A stretch of DNA of 64,000 bases, taken from the NCBI GenBank assembly GCA_030432295.1, contig JAUIHI010000036.1:1-64000 (forward strand). Reading direction: 5' to 3'. Positions 1 to 8,900 of this stretch are shown here, in pieces (position 1 is the stretch's first letter; every line of letters begins with the position of its first letter). This DNA is from Anaerolineae bacterium. GTDB taxonomy: Bacteria; Chloroflexota; Anaerolineae; Caldilineales; Caldilineaceae. Under the pieces are notes generated by a model. That model saw only the letters and a program-made list of their open reading frames with translations, did not search any database and was not told the DNA's origin. The translations under genes and the position numbers were made by a program.

Positions 1-135
1 AGTCTCGTACTCTCTTACAACATGCTGCTTGAAGGCCACACTATATCGCTTGAGTACCGATTTTGTCATCTTTCCAGAGTCTCCTTCTTGGTTTTGACTC
101 TGTCAATATATATCAGGACGGTACAGAGGGACTGA

Positions 136-1572
136 TTACTGAATGCTGGTCACTATTGACTGCGCCGCGGGCATCCAGACCACAAATCGGCTGCCTGTCC
201 CTTTGCCTTTGCTGAAAACCTCAACCCGCCCGTCGTGGGCTTCCACCAGCGCCCGCACAATCGCCAGCCCCAGCCCTGTGCCGCCGGTGTCCCGGTCCCG
301 GGCCATGCCGGAACGGTAGAAGCGCTCGAAGATGTGGGGCAAATCTTCGGCTGTGATTCCCTCACCCGTATCCTCAATCCCAATTTCTACCCCGTCCACC
401 TGAGCCGTCACCGCCACTTCAATCTCTCCCCCTTCCGGGGTATGACGCAGGGCATTGTTGAGCAGATTCTGCAACACCTGCATCAGTCTGGCCTGGTCGC
501 CCTGGATGGCTGCTGCATTTGTATCGGCTGTCAGGTGCAGGGCAATGCTCTTCTCCTCGGCCACCGGCCCAAAGAGTTCGACTGCCTGCCGTGCCAATGC
601 GGCTGGGTCCAGGGGCAGCCTTTGCAGAGGGAGCTGGTGGGCTTCGGCCTGAGCCAACTCATGCAGATCGTTGACCAGCCGGTGCAGATGCTGGGTCTGG
701 TCGTACAGGCGGGCGATCTCACCCTTCTCTAACGGATAGACCCCCTCCAGAATCGCCTGCAAATTGCCCTGCAGGACAGTCAGAGGGGTGCGCAGTTCGT
801 GGGCCACATCGGCCAGCAGATTACGGCGCAGATTCTCTCCGCTCTGCAAATCAGCCGCCATTTTGTTGAAGGATTCGGCCACTTCCCGCATCTCTGTGCT
901 GCCCTGCATGGGAACCCGATAGTCCAGATTGCGCGCACCGATGGCCTGCGCGGCCACGGCCAGCCGGTTGAGCGGTGCAGTCAGGCCACGGCTGGCCATC
1001 ACACCAAAGATCAGCCCCAGAATGCCGACTGCCAGTGCAATCTGAAGCAGAAAAATCGAGACTTCCTGGATGAAATCCGAGGATGCCGACCGCTCCCAGG
1101 GCAGAGGAGCGTCGGCATTGTCGCTGGGAGCAACGATAAAATCGACAAAACCGACTACCTGCCCGTCAATGATAACGGGCCGTCCTGGGCGGGGATCGGC
1201 AAGTGGCAGAGACTCCGGGAGCGGCTCGGAGGGTGTTTCAGATTGGGTTGCAGATTGCGACGAATCAAAAGAGGAGTAGACGATCTTTCCATCTTTGTCC
1301 TGCAGAAGCAATACGCCCCGACCACCGCTGCCGGGGAAGAGGGTGGAGCGCGCGCCGTCCATCAGCGTCTCTACCCCATCCCAACTGCCGTGTTCTTTGT
1401 AATATTCCGCGGCCGAATCGACCAGCCCGTGGGGGCGCTCGAACTGATTGAGCAGAAGGGTCTGCATCCGCTGGTTGCTGCTCAGGCTGAATGTGGCAAA
1501 GACGACCGCGCCAAAGCCCAGCAACACCACAGCCGTAAAGGCCAGGCTCAGCCGCACCCACAGACGGTTCAT
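136..1572 (-). CDS. sensor histidine kinase (HAMP, HisKA, HATPase)
   Basis: Membrane sensor kinase of a two-component pair; its response regulator lies just upstream on the same strand. Read from the ATG at 1572 (478 residues): membrane segment about 8-28, extracytoplasmic sensor region that includes YYKEHGSWDGV, second membrane segment about 171-192, HAMP linker about 193-245, phosphoacceptor helix with H258 in VAHELRTPL, then an ATPase domain with N-box NLLNNALRHTPEGG, DTGEGI and GGTGLGLAI. The frame stays open to 1623, but the extra 17 residues are read from part of a hairpin repeat (1586-1654), so 1572, preceded by a G-rich ribosome site, is preferred. The stimulus is unknown. BaeS/PhoR-like by family. 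Confidence 0.93.
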   Translation of the reverse strand: MNRLWVRLSLAFTAVVLLGFGAVVFATFSLSSNQRMQTLLLNQFERPHGLVDSAAEYYKEHGSWDGVETLMDGARSTLFPGSGGRGVLLLQDKDGKIVYSSFDSSQSATQSETPSEPLPESLPLADPRPGRPVIIDGQVVGFVDFIVAPSDNADAPLPWERSASSDFIQEVSIFLLQIALAVGILGLIFGVMASRGLTAPLNRLAVAAQAIGARNLDYRVPMQGSTEMREVAESFNKMAADLQSGENLRRNLLADVAHELRTPLTVLQGNLQAILEGVYPLEKGEIARLYDQTQHLHRLVNDLHELAQAEAHQLPLQRLPLDPAALARQAVELFGPVAEEKSIALHLTADTNAAAIQGDQARLMQVLQNLLNNALRHTPEGGEIEVAVTAQVDGVEIGIEDTGEGITAEDLPHIFERFYRSGMARDRDTGGTGLGLAIVRALVEAHDGRVEVFSKGKGTGSRFVVWMPAAQSIVTSIQ

Positions 1573-1585
1573 TGCTGCCCCCGGC

Positions 1586-1654
1586 AAAAACCGAGTTTTT
1601 GAGGCCAATATACGCCTGCGCATTCTGAATGTCGTCGCAAAAAACTCGGTTTTT
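1586..1654. repeat. inverted repeat between kinase and regulator
   Basis: Arms AAAAACCGAGTTTTT (1586-1600) and AAAAACTCGGTTTTT (1640-1654) are exact 15-bp complements separated by 39 bases. The hairpin fills the gap between the response regulator stop and the kinase start. It may attenuate the downstream kinase gene; that is inference. Confidence 0.85.
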
Positions 1655-1663
1655 TATGTGAAT

Positions 1664-2431
1664 TCATTGCCCGTTCTCCGTCAGCCGATAGCCGATGCCG
1701 TAGACAGTCTGGATATAACGGGGAGTGCGGGGATCGTCTTCGACTTTGCGGCGCAGGTTTTTGACGTGGCTGTCCAGAGTGCGGTCCATACCGTCGTAGC
1801 TATAGCCCAATGCACGCTCCATCAGCTCGCTGCGGGTGAAGACGTAGCCGGGGCTGTCCATCAGCGTTTGCAGCAGACTGAATTCGGTGGGGGTCAGTTC
1901 CACTGGCTCGTCGGCCACTGTCACCTGTCGCCGGTCTGCATCCAGCCGCAGATCGCCGACGCTGAGGGTGCGGGCTGGGGCTGCGCCCTTGCGGGTACGC
2001 CGCAGCAGCGCGCGCACTCTGGCGATCACTTCCCGGGGGTTGAAAGGCTTTGTGATGTAATCGTCCGCGCCCAGTTCCAGCCCCAGAATTTTGTCCGTAT
2101 CTTCAATCCGCGCCGTAATCATAATAATCAGCGTGTCGGCCAACTGCTGGTCCGAGCGGATGGTGCGGGTGACAGTCCAGCCGTCTTTGTCGGGGAGCAT
2201 CAGGTCGAGCAGGAGCAGGTCCGGGTGATCCCGGCGCAGGGCGTGGAGAGCTGTACCGCCGTCGTTGGCCACCAGCACAGAATAGCCCGCCTGCTCCAGA
2301 TAGCTGCGCAGCAATCGGGTGATCTCTCTGTCGTCGTCTACTACCAATATGCGTTCGTTCATAGGATAGGAATTATCGCCGTCTTCGTCTGGAACGGCAA
2401 ACCCGGCGCTGCTGTGGGGCTGTGCTATCAT
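1664..2431 (-). CDS. OmpR-family response regulator
   Basis: DNA-binding response regulator paired with the kinase downstream. An N-terminal receiver domain (acidic pocket VVDDDRE, phosphoacceptor D76 in LLLLDLMLPDKDGW, ADDYITKPF) is followed by a C-terminal winged-helix domain (LTPTEFSLLQTLM, DSHVKNLRRKVEDD). The ATG at 2431 follows a GGAAGGA ribosome site and gives 255 residues. A second ATG at 2362 would start directly at the receiver domain (232 residues) but lacks a clear ribosome site. The start is therefore uncertain, the function is not. Confidence 0.93.
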   Translation of the reverse strand: MIAQPHSSAGFAVPDEDGDNSYPMNERILVVDDDREITRLLRSYLEQAGYSVLVANDGGTALHALRRDHPDLLLLDLMLPDKDGWTVTRTIRSDQQLADTLIIMITARIEDTDKILGLELGADDYITKPFNPREVIARVRALLRRTRKGAAPARTLSVGDLRLDADRRQVTVADEPVELTPTEFSLLQTLMDSPGYVFTRSELMERALGYSYDGMDRTLDSHVKNLRRKVEDDPRTPRYIQTVYGIGYRLTENGQ

Positions 2432-2545
2432 TTTCTTCTTTCCTTCCAATCTATACAGATTGTGCCTTTTCTTTCTACAGTCTAAAAGGTAGCTCTGAAA
2501 GAATTGTGCAGAAATTGTGGAGGCTTTGTGGAGAGGGAAGAAGCG

Positions 2546-2609
2546 CGACTTTTTCCGAAAAGTCGAACTCCGAAACGAAGGGGGACGACCCTTTGCTGGA
2601 TCGTCCCCC
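2546..2609. repeat. two adjacent hairpins downstream of the secreted-protein gene
   Basis: CGACTTTTTCCGAAAAGTCG (2546-2565) is a short near-perfect palindrome. It shares its core with the larger hairpin at 4355-4388. A second stem, GGGGGACGA (2580-2588) with TCGTCCCCC (2601-2609), lies between it and the leftward gene at 2656-3507. It could end that transcript but has no T-run. Confidence 0.6.
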
Positions 2610-2655
2610 CCCTTCCGTCACTATTCAGTTTTTTGCCGTTGCTATCGACCTGCAA

Positions 2656-3507
2656 TTACTGGCTGACCCCATCGCCGCTGATGGCGAGGGTGTAGGTGGC
2701 GTTCTGGCTGCTGCCGTTCGTCAGGATGAGATAGTATGTCCCGCTCTCGACGAAATTGCCGCTCCAGCTCAGATCACCGGCCACGTAGTCGTTGGCAGAA
2801 CCCCGACCAATCGGGTCCACATCCTGGCCCTGGCTGCGCAGTTGCCACTGACTCGGCGTCCAGACGCTGAAGGTGATGGCGCTGTCCGGGTCGCTGTCCA
2901 GGCTGACCAGAATCTGACCGGCCTTGCCGTCGTAGTCAAAGCTGACAACGGCTTCTGCACTGGGCAGCAGTGAGTTCGGGTCTGTGCTGGCGGCTGTGCT
3001 GGAGCTATCGGCGACCGACTCCGACTCCATCGCCGGTGTGTTGGCTGTCATTTCTGCCGCTGGCACAGGAAACCAGACATCCGCACCGCTGATACGCAGT
3101 TGATAGTCGCTGCTGCCACTGCTGCCCTGGCTGACCACCACATAGTAATCGCCGGACTGGTTGAAGTTGCCTGCCCAAAACAGGTCAGCGGATAGGCTGT
3201 CGTTGCTGGTTCCGATGCCGATGGAATCCAACTCACCGCCATTTTGCCAGACAGCCACTTCGGCCGGGGTATAGACGGCAAAACCTGCGCTGCCCACCAC
3301 ATCCATCTCTACGTTGATCTGGTTGTTGTCGCCCTCATCCCGGAAGGTGTACCAGTGGCTCTCGCCTGCCTCAATCGACATCCACCCGTCGTCCGGTGCG
3401 GTGGCGCTCTCCGGACCAGTGGCCGCAAAAGCCGACACCACGCTCGTCATCACAATCAGTGCGCTCAGCACCACTGCTACTGCTTTTCGTCCAGTCTTGC
3501 CATTCAT
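2656..3507 (-). CDS. secreted protein with duplicated beta-rich domain
   Basis: 283 residues with a Sec signal peptide (basic MNGKTGRK, hydrophobic about 9-25, AFA near 28). The mature part is two copies of one domain, about 40-140 and 165-281. The copies align over DSIGIGTSNDSLSADLFWAG and DPIGRGSANDYVAGDLSWSG, then SGDYYVVVSQGSS and SGTYYLILTNGSS. The pattern resembles bacterial pre-peptidase C-terminal type domains, which are extracellular beta-sandwiches, but this was not confirmed. A Ser/Thr-rich linker joins the copies. AGGAG precedes the ATG. No anchor is visible, so it is probably released. Specific function unknown. Confidence 0.8.
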   Translation of the reverse strand: MNGKTGRKAVAVVLSALIVMTSVVSAFAATGPESATAPDDGWMSIEAGESHWYTFRDEGDNNQINVEMDVVGSAGFAVYTPAEVAVWQNGGELDSIGIGTSNDSLSADLFWAGNFNQSGDYYVVVSQGSSGSSDYQLRISGADVWFPVPAAEMTANTPAMESESVADSSSTAASTDPNSLLPSAEAVVSFDYDGKAGQILVSLDSDPDSAITFSVWTPSQWQLRSQGQDVDPIGRGSANDYVAGDLSWSGNFVESGTYYLILTNGSSQNATYTLAISGDGVSQ

Positions 3508-3689
3508 TTTACTTCTCCTGTTGACTGACTTTTACTGTTATCCGTCGAGTAGTACGTTTGCTCGACATCTACAGTATAGAAAGCCCGTCTGGAGAAGCTG
3601 TGCATTCAAAATGGAGGAATTGTGGAGGAGAGGGAGGCGTGGGGAAGAGGGGCAAGTGACCAGTCGAGATACCGATAACCTTTCACTGC

Positions 3690-4325
3690 TCACTTCCTCC
3701 CCAGCATCTCCTCGTCCAACTGGGCAAAGAAGGCGCACATAAAATCGTGGCGTTGCTGACCGATGGCCTGGGCAGTGGGCGTGTAGAGCGTGGGGAGCAG
3801 TCGCTGCAATTTGTAGACAAATTCGTGGACGGGGGTGTAGTCCGCTCCGGTCGGTTTGGCGTCGTCCGCCGGGGCTTCGGCTGCGGGCTGATGCCAGAGG
3901 CGGCTGTCGTAAGTGCCCGCGTGGGCAAAGGCCCGGCCCACCCCAATCGCGCCGATGCTGTCCAGTTTGTCCGCGTCGTAGAGACACTTGGCTTCCAGCG
4001 TCTCCGGCTGGATCGACTGATCCCGAAAGCGGTGGGAGCGGATGCTGTGGACCACATTCTCCACCTGCTCCCGCGGCCAGCCCAGCCCTGTCAGATACTC
4101 CCCCGCAAAGTCCGCCGCGGCCAGGTGATGGGCCTTGCGGCTGGCTCCCGACACCGGCACGTCGTGGAGCAGCGCCGCCGCGGTCACCACCGCCACATCC
4201 GCACCCTCCGCGGCCGCGATGCGCTCCCCCAACCGGGTCACCCGCAGGATGTGGTCGAAGTCGTGGGCCGCGTCCCCCTCGGCGTAGAGGGTGCGGATTT
4301 GGGGTTCGTTCAGAGAAAAGGGCAT
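3690..4325 (-). CDS. HD-domain phosphohydrolase
   Basis: 211 residues from the ATG at 4325, which follows GGAAGG. HD-superfamily metal-dependent hydrolase: HDFDHILRVTRLGERI near the N-terminus supplies the first histidine, LLHDVPV is the HD pair, and LYDADKLDSIGAIGVGRAF supplies the later aspartate typical of the YedJ-like subgroup. These enzymes act on phosphorylated small molecules or nucleotides; the substrate cannot be read here. The frame is open further upstream to 4691, but that stretch crosses two intergenic repeats and is not coding. Confidence 0.85.
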   Translation of the reverse strand: MPFSLNEPQIRTLYAEGDAAHDFDHILRVTRLGERIAAAEGADVAVVTAAALLHDVPVSGASRKAHHLAAADFAGEYLTGLGWPREQVENVVHSIRSHRFRDQSIQPETLEAKCLYDADKLDSIGAIGVGRAFAHAGTYDSRLWHQPAAEAPADDAKPTGADYTPVHEFVYKLQRLLPTLYTPTAQAIGQQRHDFMCAFFAQLDEEMLGRK

Positions 4326-4354
4326 TGGGAACCTTCCGGGAAGTGGTGCGGCTG

Positions 4355-4388
4355 AGAAGTTCGACTTTTCAGAAAAAGTCGAACTTCT
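4355..4388. repeat. short hairpin repeat
   Basis: Exact 15-bp inverted repeat: AGAAGTTCGACTTTT (4355-4369) and AAAAGTCGAACTTCT (4374-4388), loop of four bases. The same core (CGACTTTT with AAAAGTCG) occurs at 2546-2565, so this is a repeat family and not a chance palindrome. Confidence 0.85.
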
Positions 4389-4460
4389 GATAGCAATTTC
4401 CAGCGTTGACGTTCGGACAAGAACAGGTATTATAGAAGCAGCCCCGGCGAGGGACAAACA

Positions 4461-4509
4461 CTCGTCCCCACCGCTCCGCGTGGGAACGGCGATGGTCCGC
4501 TCCTGCGGC
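4461..4509. repeat. 49-bp dispersed repeat, copy 1
   Basis: Matches 5845-5893 at about 42 of 49 positions, including CGCTCCGCGTGGGAAC and CCGCTCCTGCGGC. Contains the small palindrome CCGCTCCTGCGG. It lies in the intergenic region before the epimerase gene. Confidence 0.8.
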
Positions 4510-4564
4510 AGGTGTAGAAAGACTCTTCGACACTCGACTTGTCCACCACTGAAAGGAACCCCCA

Positions 4565-5785
4565 ATGCCCAACCACAACGCCGCCACCACCGAACCCCCG
4601 CTGCTCTCGGCGGCAGGACGAAACCAGTTGCTCGCCACCTACCGGGACGGGCTGCTCCAGGACACCCTCCCCTTCTGGCTGCCCCGCTCAATTGACGAGG
4701 AGTTCGGCGGCTACCTGCTCTTCCGGGACCGGGACGGCTCGCTGCTGGACACGGACAAAGGGGTCTGGCAGCACGGGCGCTTCGCCTGGCTGCTGGCGAC
4801 TCTCTACGATCAGGTGGAGCCGCGGCCCGAATGGCTGCAACTCTCCCGCCACGGCATCGACTTTCTGCGTGCCCACGGCTACGACGACGACGGGCGGATG
4901 TTCTTTCACCTGACCCGGGAAGGCGCGCCCGTGCGCAAGCGGCGCTATATCTTCTCCGAGACTTTTATGGTGGCAGCCCTGGCCGCCTATGGCAAAGCCG
5001 CCGGTGACAGCCAGGCCGTGCAGGAGGCGGTCGATCTCTTCGCACTGATCAATCGCTATCTGACCACACCCGGTCTGATCCCCCCCAAAGTCAACCTCGC
5101 GGTGCGTCCCGGCAAAGGGCTGGCGATCCCGATGATTCTGACCGTCACTGCCCAGATTCTGCGCGAGGCCGTAACTGATCCCACGCCCTACACCGCACAG
5201 ATCGACCGCTGCATCGCCGAAATCGAGCGGGACTTTATGAAAGCCGAATTCCAGGCGGTGCTGGAATCGGTCGGGCCAAACGGGGAGTTTTCCGACCACT
5301 TCGACGGGCGGATGCTCAACCCCGGCCACGCCATCGAGGCCGCCTGGTTCATTCTGCACGAGGCCAAACTGCGCGGCAAAGATGCCCGGCTAATCCGCTT
5401 GGGCACGACGATTCTGGATTGGATGTGGCGCTGGGGCTGGGACGAGAAGTACGGCGGGATACTCTATTTTCGGGATGTGAAGGGGCTGCCTGTGCAGGAA
5501 TACTGGCACGATATGAAGTTCTGGTGGCCCCAGAACGAGGCGATTATCGCCACCCTCCTGGCCTATCAGCTCACCGGGGACGAGAAGTACGCCCGCTGGC
5601 ATCAGATGATCCACGACTGGACCTATCGCCACTTCCCCGACCCGGAGCACGGCGAGTGGTTCGGCTACCTGCACCGGGACGGGCGGCTCTCCACCACCCT
5701 CAAAGGCAACCTCTGGAAAGGGCCGTTCCACATGCCCCGTATGCAGTTGGTCTGCTGGCAGATTTTGGAGGAGATGGGGAAGTGA
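4565..5785 (+). CDS. N-acylglucosamine 2-epimerase family protein
   Basis: 406 residues; an alpha/alpha-barrel sugar epimerase/isomerase of the AGE family, cytosolic, with no signal peptide. Supporting motifs include DKGVWQHGRFAWLLATLYD, the conserved NPGHAIEAAW histidine, WWPQNEAIIATLLAY and the C-terminal KGPFHMPRM histidine. Family members interconvert GlcNAc/ManNAc, glucose/mannose or cellobiose-type sugars; the substrate cannot be assigned from sequence. The start at 4565 follows AAAGGAAC. The gene stands alone, diverging from the HD hydrolase gene. Confidence 0.9.
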   Translation: MPNHNAATTEPPLLSAAGRNQLLATYRDGLLQDTLPFWLPRSIDEEFGGYLLFRDRDGSLLDTDKGVWQHGRFAWLLATLYDQVEPRPEWLQLSRHGIDFLRAHGYDDDGRMFFHLTREGAPVRKRRYIFSETFMVAALAAYGKAAGDSQAVQEAVDLFALINRYLTTPGLIPPKVNLAVRPGKGLAIPMILTVTAQILREAVTDPTPYTAQIDRCIAEIERDFMKAEFQAVLESVGPNGEFSDHFDGRMLNPGHAIEAAWFILHEAKLRGKDARLIRLGTTILDWMWRWGWDEKYGGILYFRDVKGLPVQEYWHDMKFWWPQNEAIIATLLAYQLTGDEKYARWHQMIHDWTYRHFPDPEHGEWFGYLHRDGRLSTTLKGNLWKGPFHMPRMQLVCWQILEEMGK

Positions 5786-5826
5786 AAAGTAAAACGTGAG
5801 AGGAAGGAGTGCTCTCACGTTTCACG
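5782..5826. repeat. hairpin repeat after the epimerase gene
   Basis: AAACGTGAGAG (5792-5802) pairs with CTCTCACGTTT (5812-5822), extended by GTGAAA and TTTCAC. The same word family recurs at 19352-19397. It begins at the epimerase stop and may act as a terminator. Confidence 0.75.
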
Positions 5827-5844
5827 TTTCGATTGACCGGCTTT

Positions 5845-5893
5845 CTCGTTCCCATCGCTCCGCGTGGGAACATCTCTGGGCCGCTCCTGCGGC
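5845..5893. repeat. 49-bp dispersed repeat, copy 2
   Basis: Second copy of the element at 4461-4509 (about 42 of 49 identical). It is followed at about 5899 by ATTCCCGGAATCA, a word also found in the hairpin at 17010-17072. Confidence 0.8.
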
Positions 5894-5923
5894 GGTGGGG
5901 CCACATTCCCGGAATCAGTACCC

Positions 5924-8900
5924 CTACGGCTGCCCCACCACCAACCCACTCACCAGCACCGCCACATCGGCCCGATTGTCGCTCTCATTGCCCTCAACGA
6001 TGGCGTTGTCCGGGTCCACCACCACCTGAAACGAAAGCTCGCCGGTGTTGGCCGCGGCGTTGTAGAGTACCCGCACGGGCGCACTCTCGCCGGGGGCCAG
6101 GCGGGCCAGGGTCACTGGTCCGCCCACGGCCACCGGGCTGCCGCTGCTCATATCCATCACATGCACACTGATGCCCTGGGCGGGGGATTGGCCCCGGTTC
6201 TGCACAGTGGCAGTCACCCGCACCAGTTGGCTGTTGGCGGACGACGCCAGCGTCACAGCCACATCTTCGGGCAGAATCGCCAGGTCCGGCCCATCGCTAC
6301 TGGCTGAATCGGTTGAACTGAGAGTCAGTGTCTTGCTGGCCTGGTTGTCCTCTTCATTGGACTCTTCGATGGCTCCGTCCGGGTCGGCGGTGACCCGAAT
6401 GGTCAGGGTTCCCTCCTTGCCTGTGGTGTCGAAGAAGACCACTGCGGAGCCGCTGCTTCCCGCAGCCAGAGTCCCGGTAATCGTCATATCGCCGATCAGT
6501 TCCGGATCGTCGCCCGTGGCATCCTCGAAGCGCACCAGCGGATCCGTGGCGTCGGCGGTGCCGTCGTTGCGCAGGTACAGGGTAATCGTCACTGTGTCCC
6601 CCGCAGTGGGGCTGGCCGGATCGAATTCGATATTGCTGGCCGTCACCACCAGATTGGGCTGGGCTGGCGGTGTTTCATCCGGGGTGCGCACCTTCAGCAC
6701 TTTTGCCGCTCGGTTGTTCTCTTCGTCGCTTTCGGCGACGGCGTTGTGCGGGTCAGCGCTGGCCTGGATGCGCCGGTCCCCCGCCTTGTCCGTCGTGTCA
6801 TAGGAGAAGCTGGCAGAGTCGCTCTCGCCCACAGGGATGCTGGCAATCGTCGCCGGCTGGCCGATGGCCCCGCCACCGCTCAGATCGGCGAGGGCGACCA
6901 CTATATCCGTGGCGTCGGCTGTGCCGTTGTTGGCGACGGTCACTGTCACCCGCACACTCTCGCCCACCACCGGGCTGCTGGGATCGAAGGCGATGTCGCT
7001 CTCTGTAATCACCAGATCGGCCAGGGCGGGCGGCTTGATGGCCAGACTCTTTGTGATGCGATTGTCCTGCTCGTTGCTCTCGCTGATGGCGTCGGTGGGA
7101 TCGGCGATGACCCGGATGATGCGGGTTCCCGCCACTTCTGTATTGTCGAAGACCACCCGCACAGTACCGCTCTCGCCTGCCCGGATCAGGTCGATAATCT
7201 GCTCAGTACCCACGGGTTGGGGTGTGCGGCTGTCGGTCACATCCTGCACCAACACAATGACGTCGTTGGCGTCGTCGTTGCCCGTGTTGAGAATCGTGGC
7301 GTAGATGGCGACTCTACCGCCGATCTCGGCTGTCTCCGGGTCGAACTTCACATTGCCCGCCAGCACGGCCAGATTGGGTGCCTGGGGTGCGGCTACGGTC
7401 AGATTGACGATGGCTTTGTTGTCGATCTTATCACTCTCCGGCACGAAATTGTTGGGGTCGGCAGTCACCTGCAAGCGCCGGGTTCCGGCCTTGCCCAGGG
7501 TGGCGTAGCTCACCTGTACCTCGGCACTGGCCCCCGGCGGGATGAGGCCGATGACTTGCGGCTGGCCGATGGGCAGGGCGTCGGCGTCGCTGATGTCCAG
7601 GAACTGGACGGCCACATCCCGGGCCTCCTCGCCCCCGTCGTTGAGGACGACAGCGCTGATCGTCACCCGATCCCCCTCCTGGGGCGCAGCCGGGTTGAAG
7701 CCGATATTGCGCTGCTGCACCACCAGATTGGCCGCGCTGCCCGCGCCCAGAGTCAGACTCTTGGTGGCTTTGTTGTCGCTCTCGCTGCGTTCCTGTATGA
7801 AGTTGTTGGGATCGGCGATTACCTGAATCGTGCGCCTGCACCCCTCTCCATCTCCCCCCGCTGCAGGGGGCGGACAGATGCCCGCGGTTTCGTAGCGCAT
7901 CTGCACACCCGCGCTGCCACCGGCGGGGATGCGGTCGATCGTCACCGGTTGGCCGATGGTCAGGGGCGACGACGAGGCGGTGGCGTCGATGAACTGGACC
8001 ACCACAGCGGTCGCCACAGCCGTCCCGTCGTTGAGGATCAGGCTGTGGATCGTCACCCCGTCGCCCAACTGGGGGTTGGCCGGGATAATCGTCACATTCG
8101 ACGAACTGACATTCAGATTCGGGATCGGTTCGGTCTGCATCTTCAGAGTCTTGGATGTACTGTTGTCGCTCTCCTTCGTTTCGGTCACAAAGTTGTTGGG
8201 GTCCACCACAACCGTCACCCGCTGGTCGCCCGTGCGCCCGCTGGTGTCGAAAGTCACCTGAACAGTCGCACTGCTCCCCGCGGGGATGCTGTCGATAGTC
8301 TGGGGCTGGCCGATAGGCGAGCCGCCTGTGCCGCCCTCCACAAACTGCACAATCACTTCGCCCGCATCCGCGCCGCCGTCGTTGAGGATCGTAGCGACGA
8401 TTGTCACCTGATCACCGCTGGCGGGCACGTCCGGGTTGAAGCCGATATTGTCCGATTTGATGATCAGATTGGGCAGGGCCGCTTCGCCGACGGTGAATGT
8501 GGCCTGGGCGCTATTGTCCTTTTCGTTGCTCTCGGCGATCAGATTGTTGCGATCCGCCACCACCTCAATCTTGCGTTCGCCGGTCTTGCCCGCGCTCTCG
8601 TAGACCACCTGGGCCGTGCCGCTGCCCCCGGCGGGGATGCTCTCAATCGTCTGGTTGGAGCCAATCGGCTGGGCGTCTTCGTCAGTCACATCCAGGAATT
8701 GGACGACGACCCCTTCTGCTGGGGCCGTGCCGTCGTTGCGCACAGTGACCCGGATGGTCACGCTGCCGCCGTCGATGACTGTGGCCGGGGCAAAGCCGAT
8801 ATTGTCTGTCGGAATCGTCAGATTGGGCGCGGCTGTGGCCGTCACCAACAGGGCGCGGGTGGCGGTGTTGTCCGTCTCGTCGCTCTCCCGCACCACCGCG

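Noticed and set aside
4326-4691. Upstream extension of the HD hydrolase frame
   Set aside because: The stretch is composed of intergenic repeats and the real ATG at 4325 has a good ribosome site.
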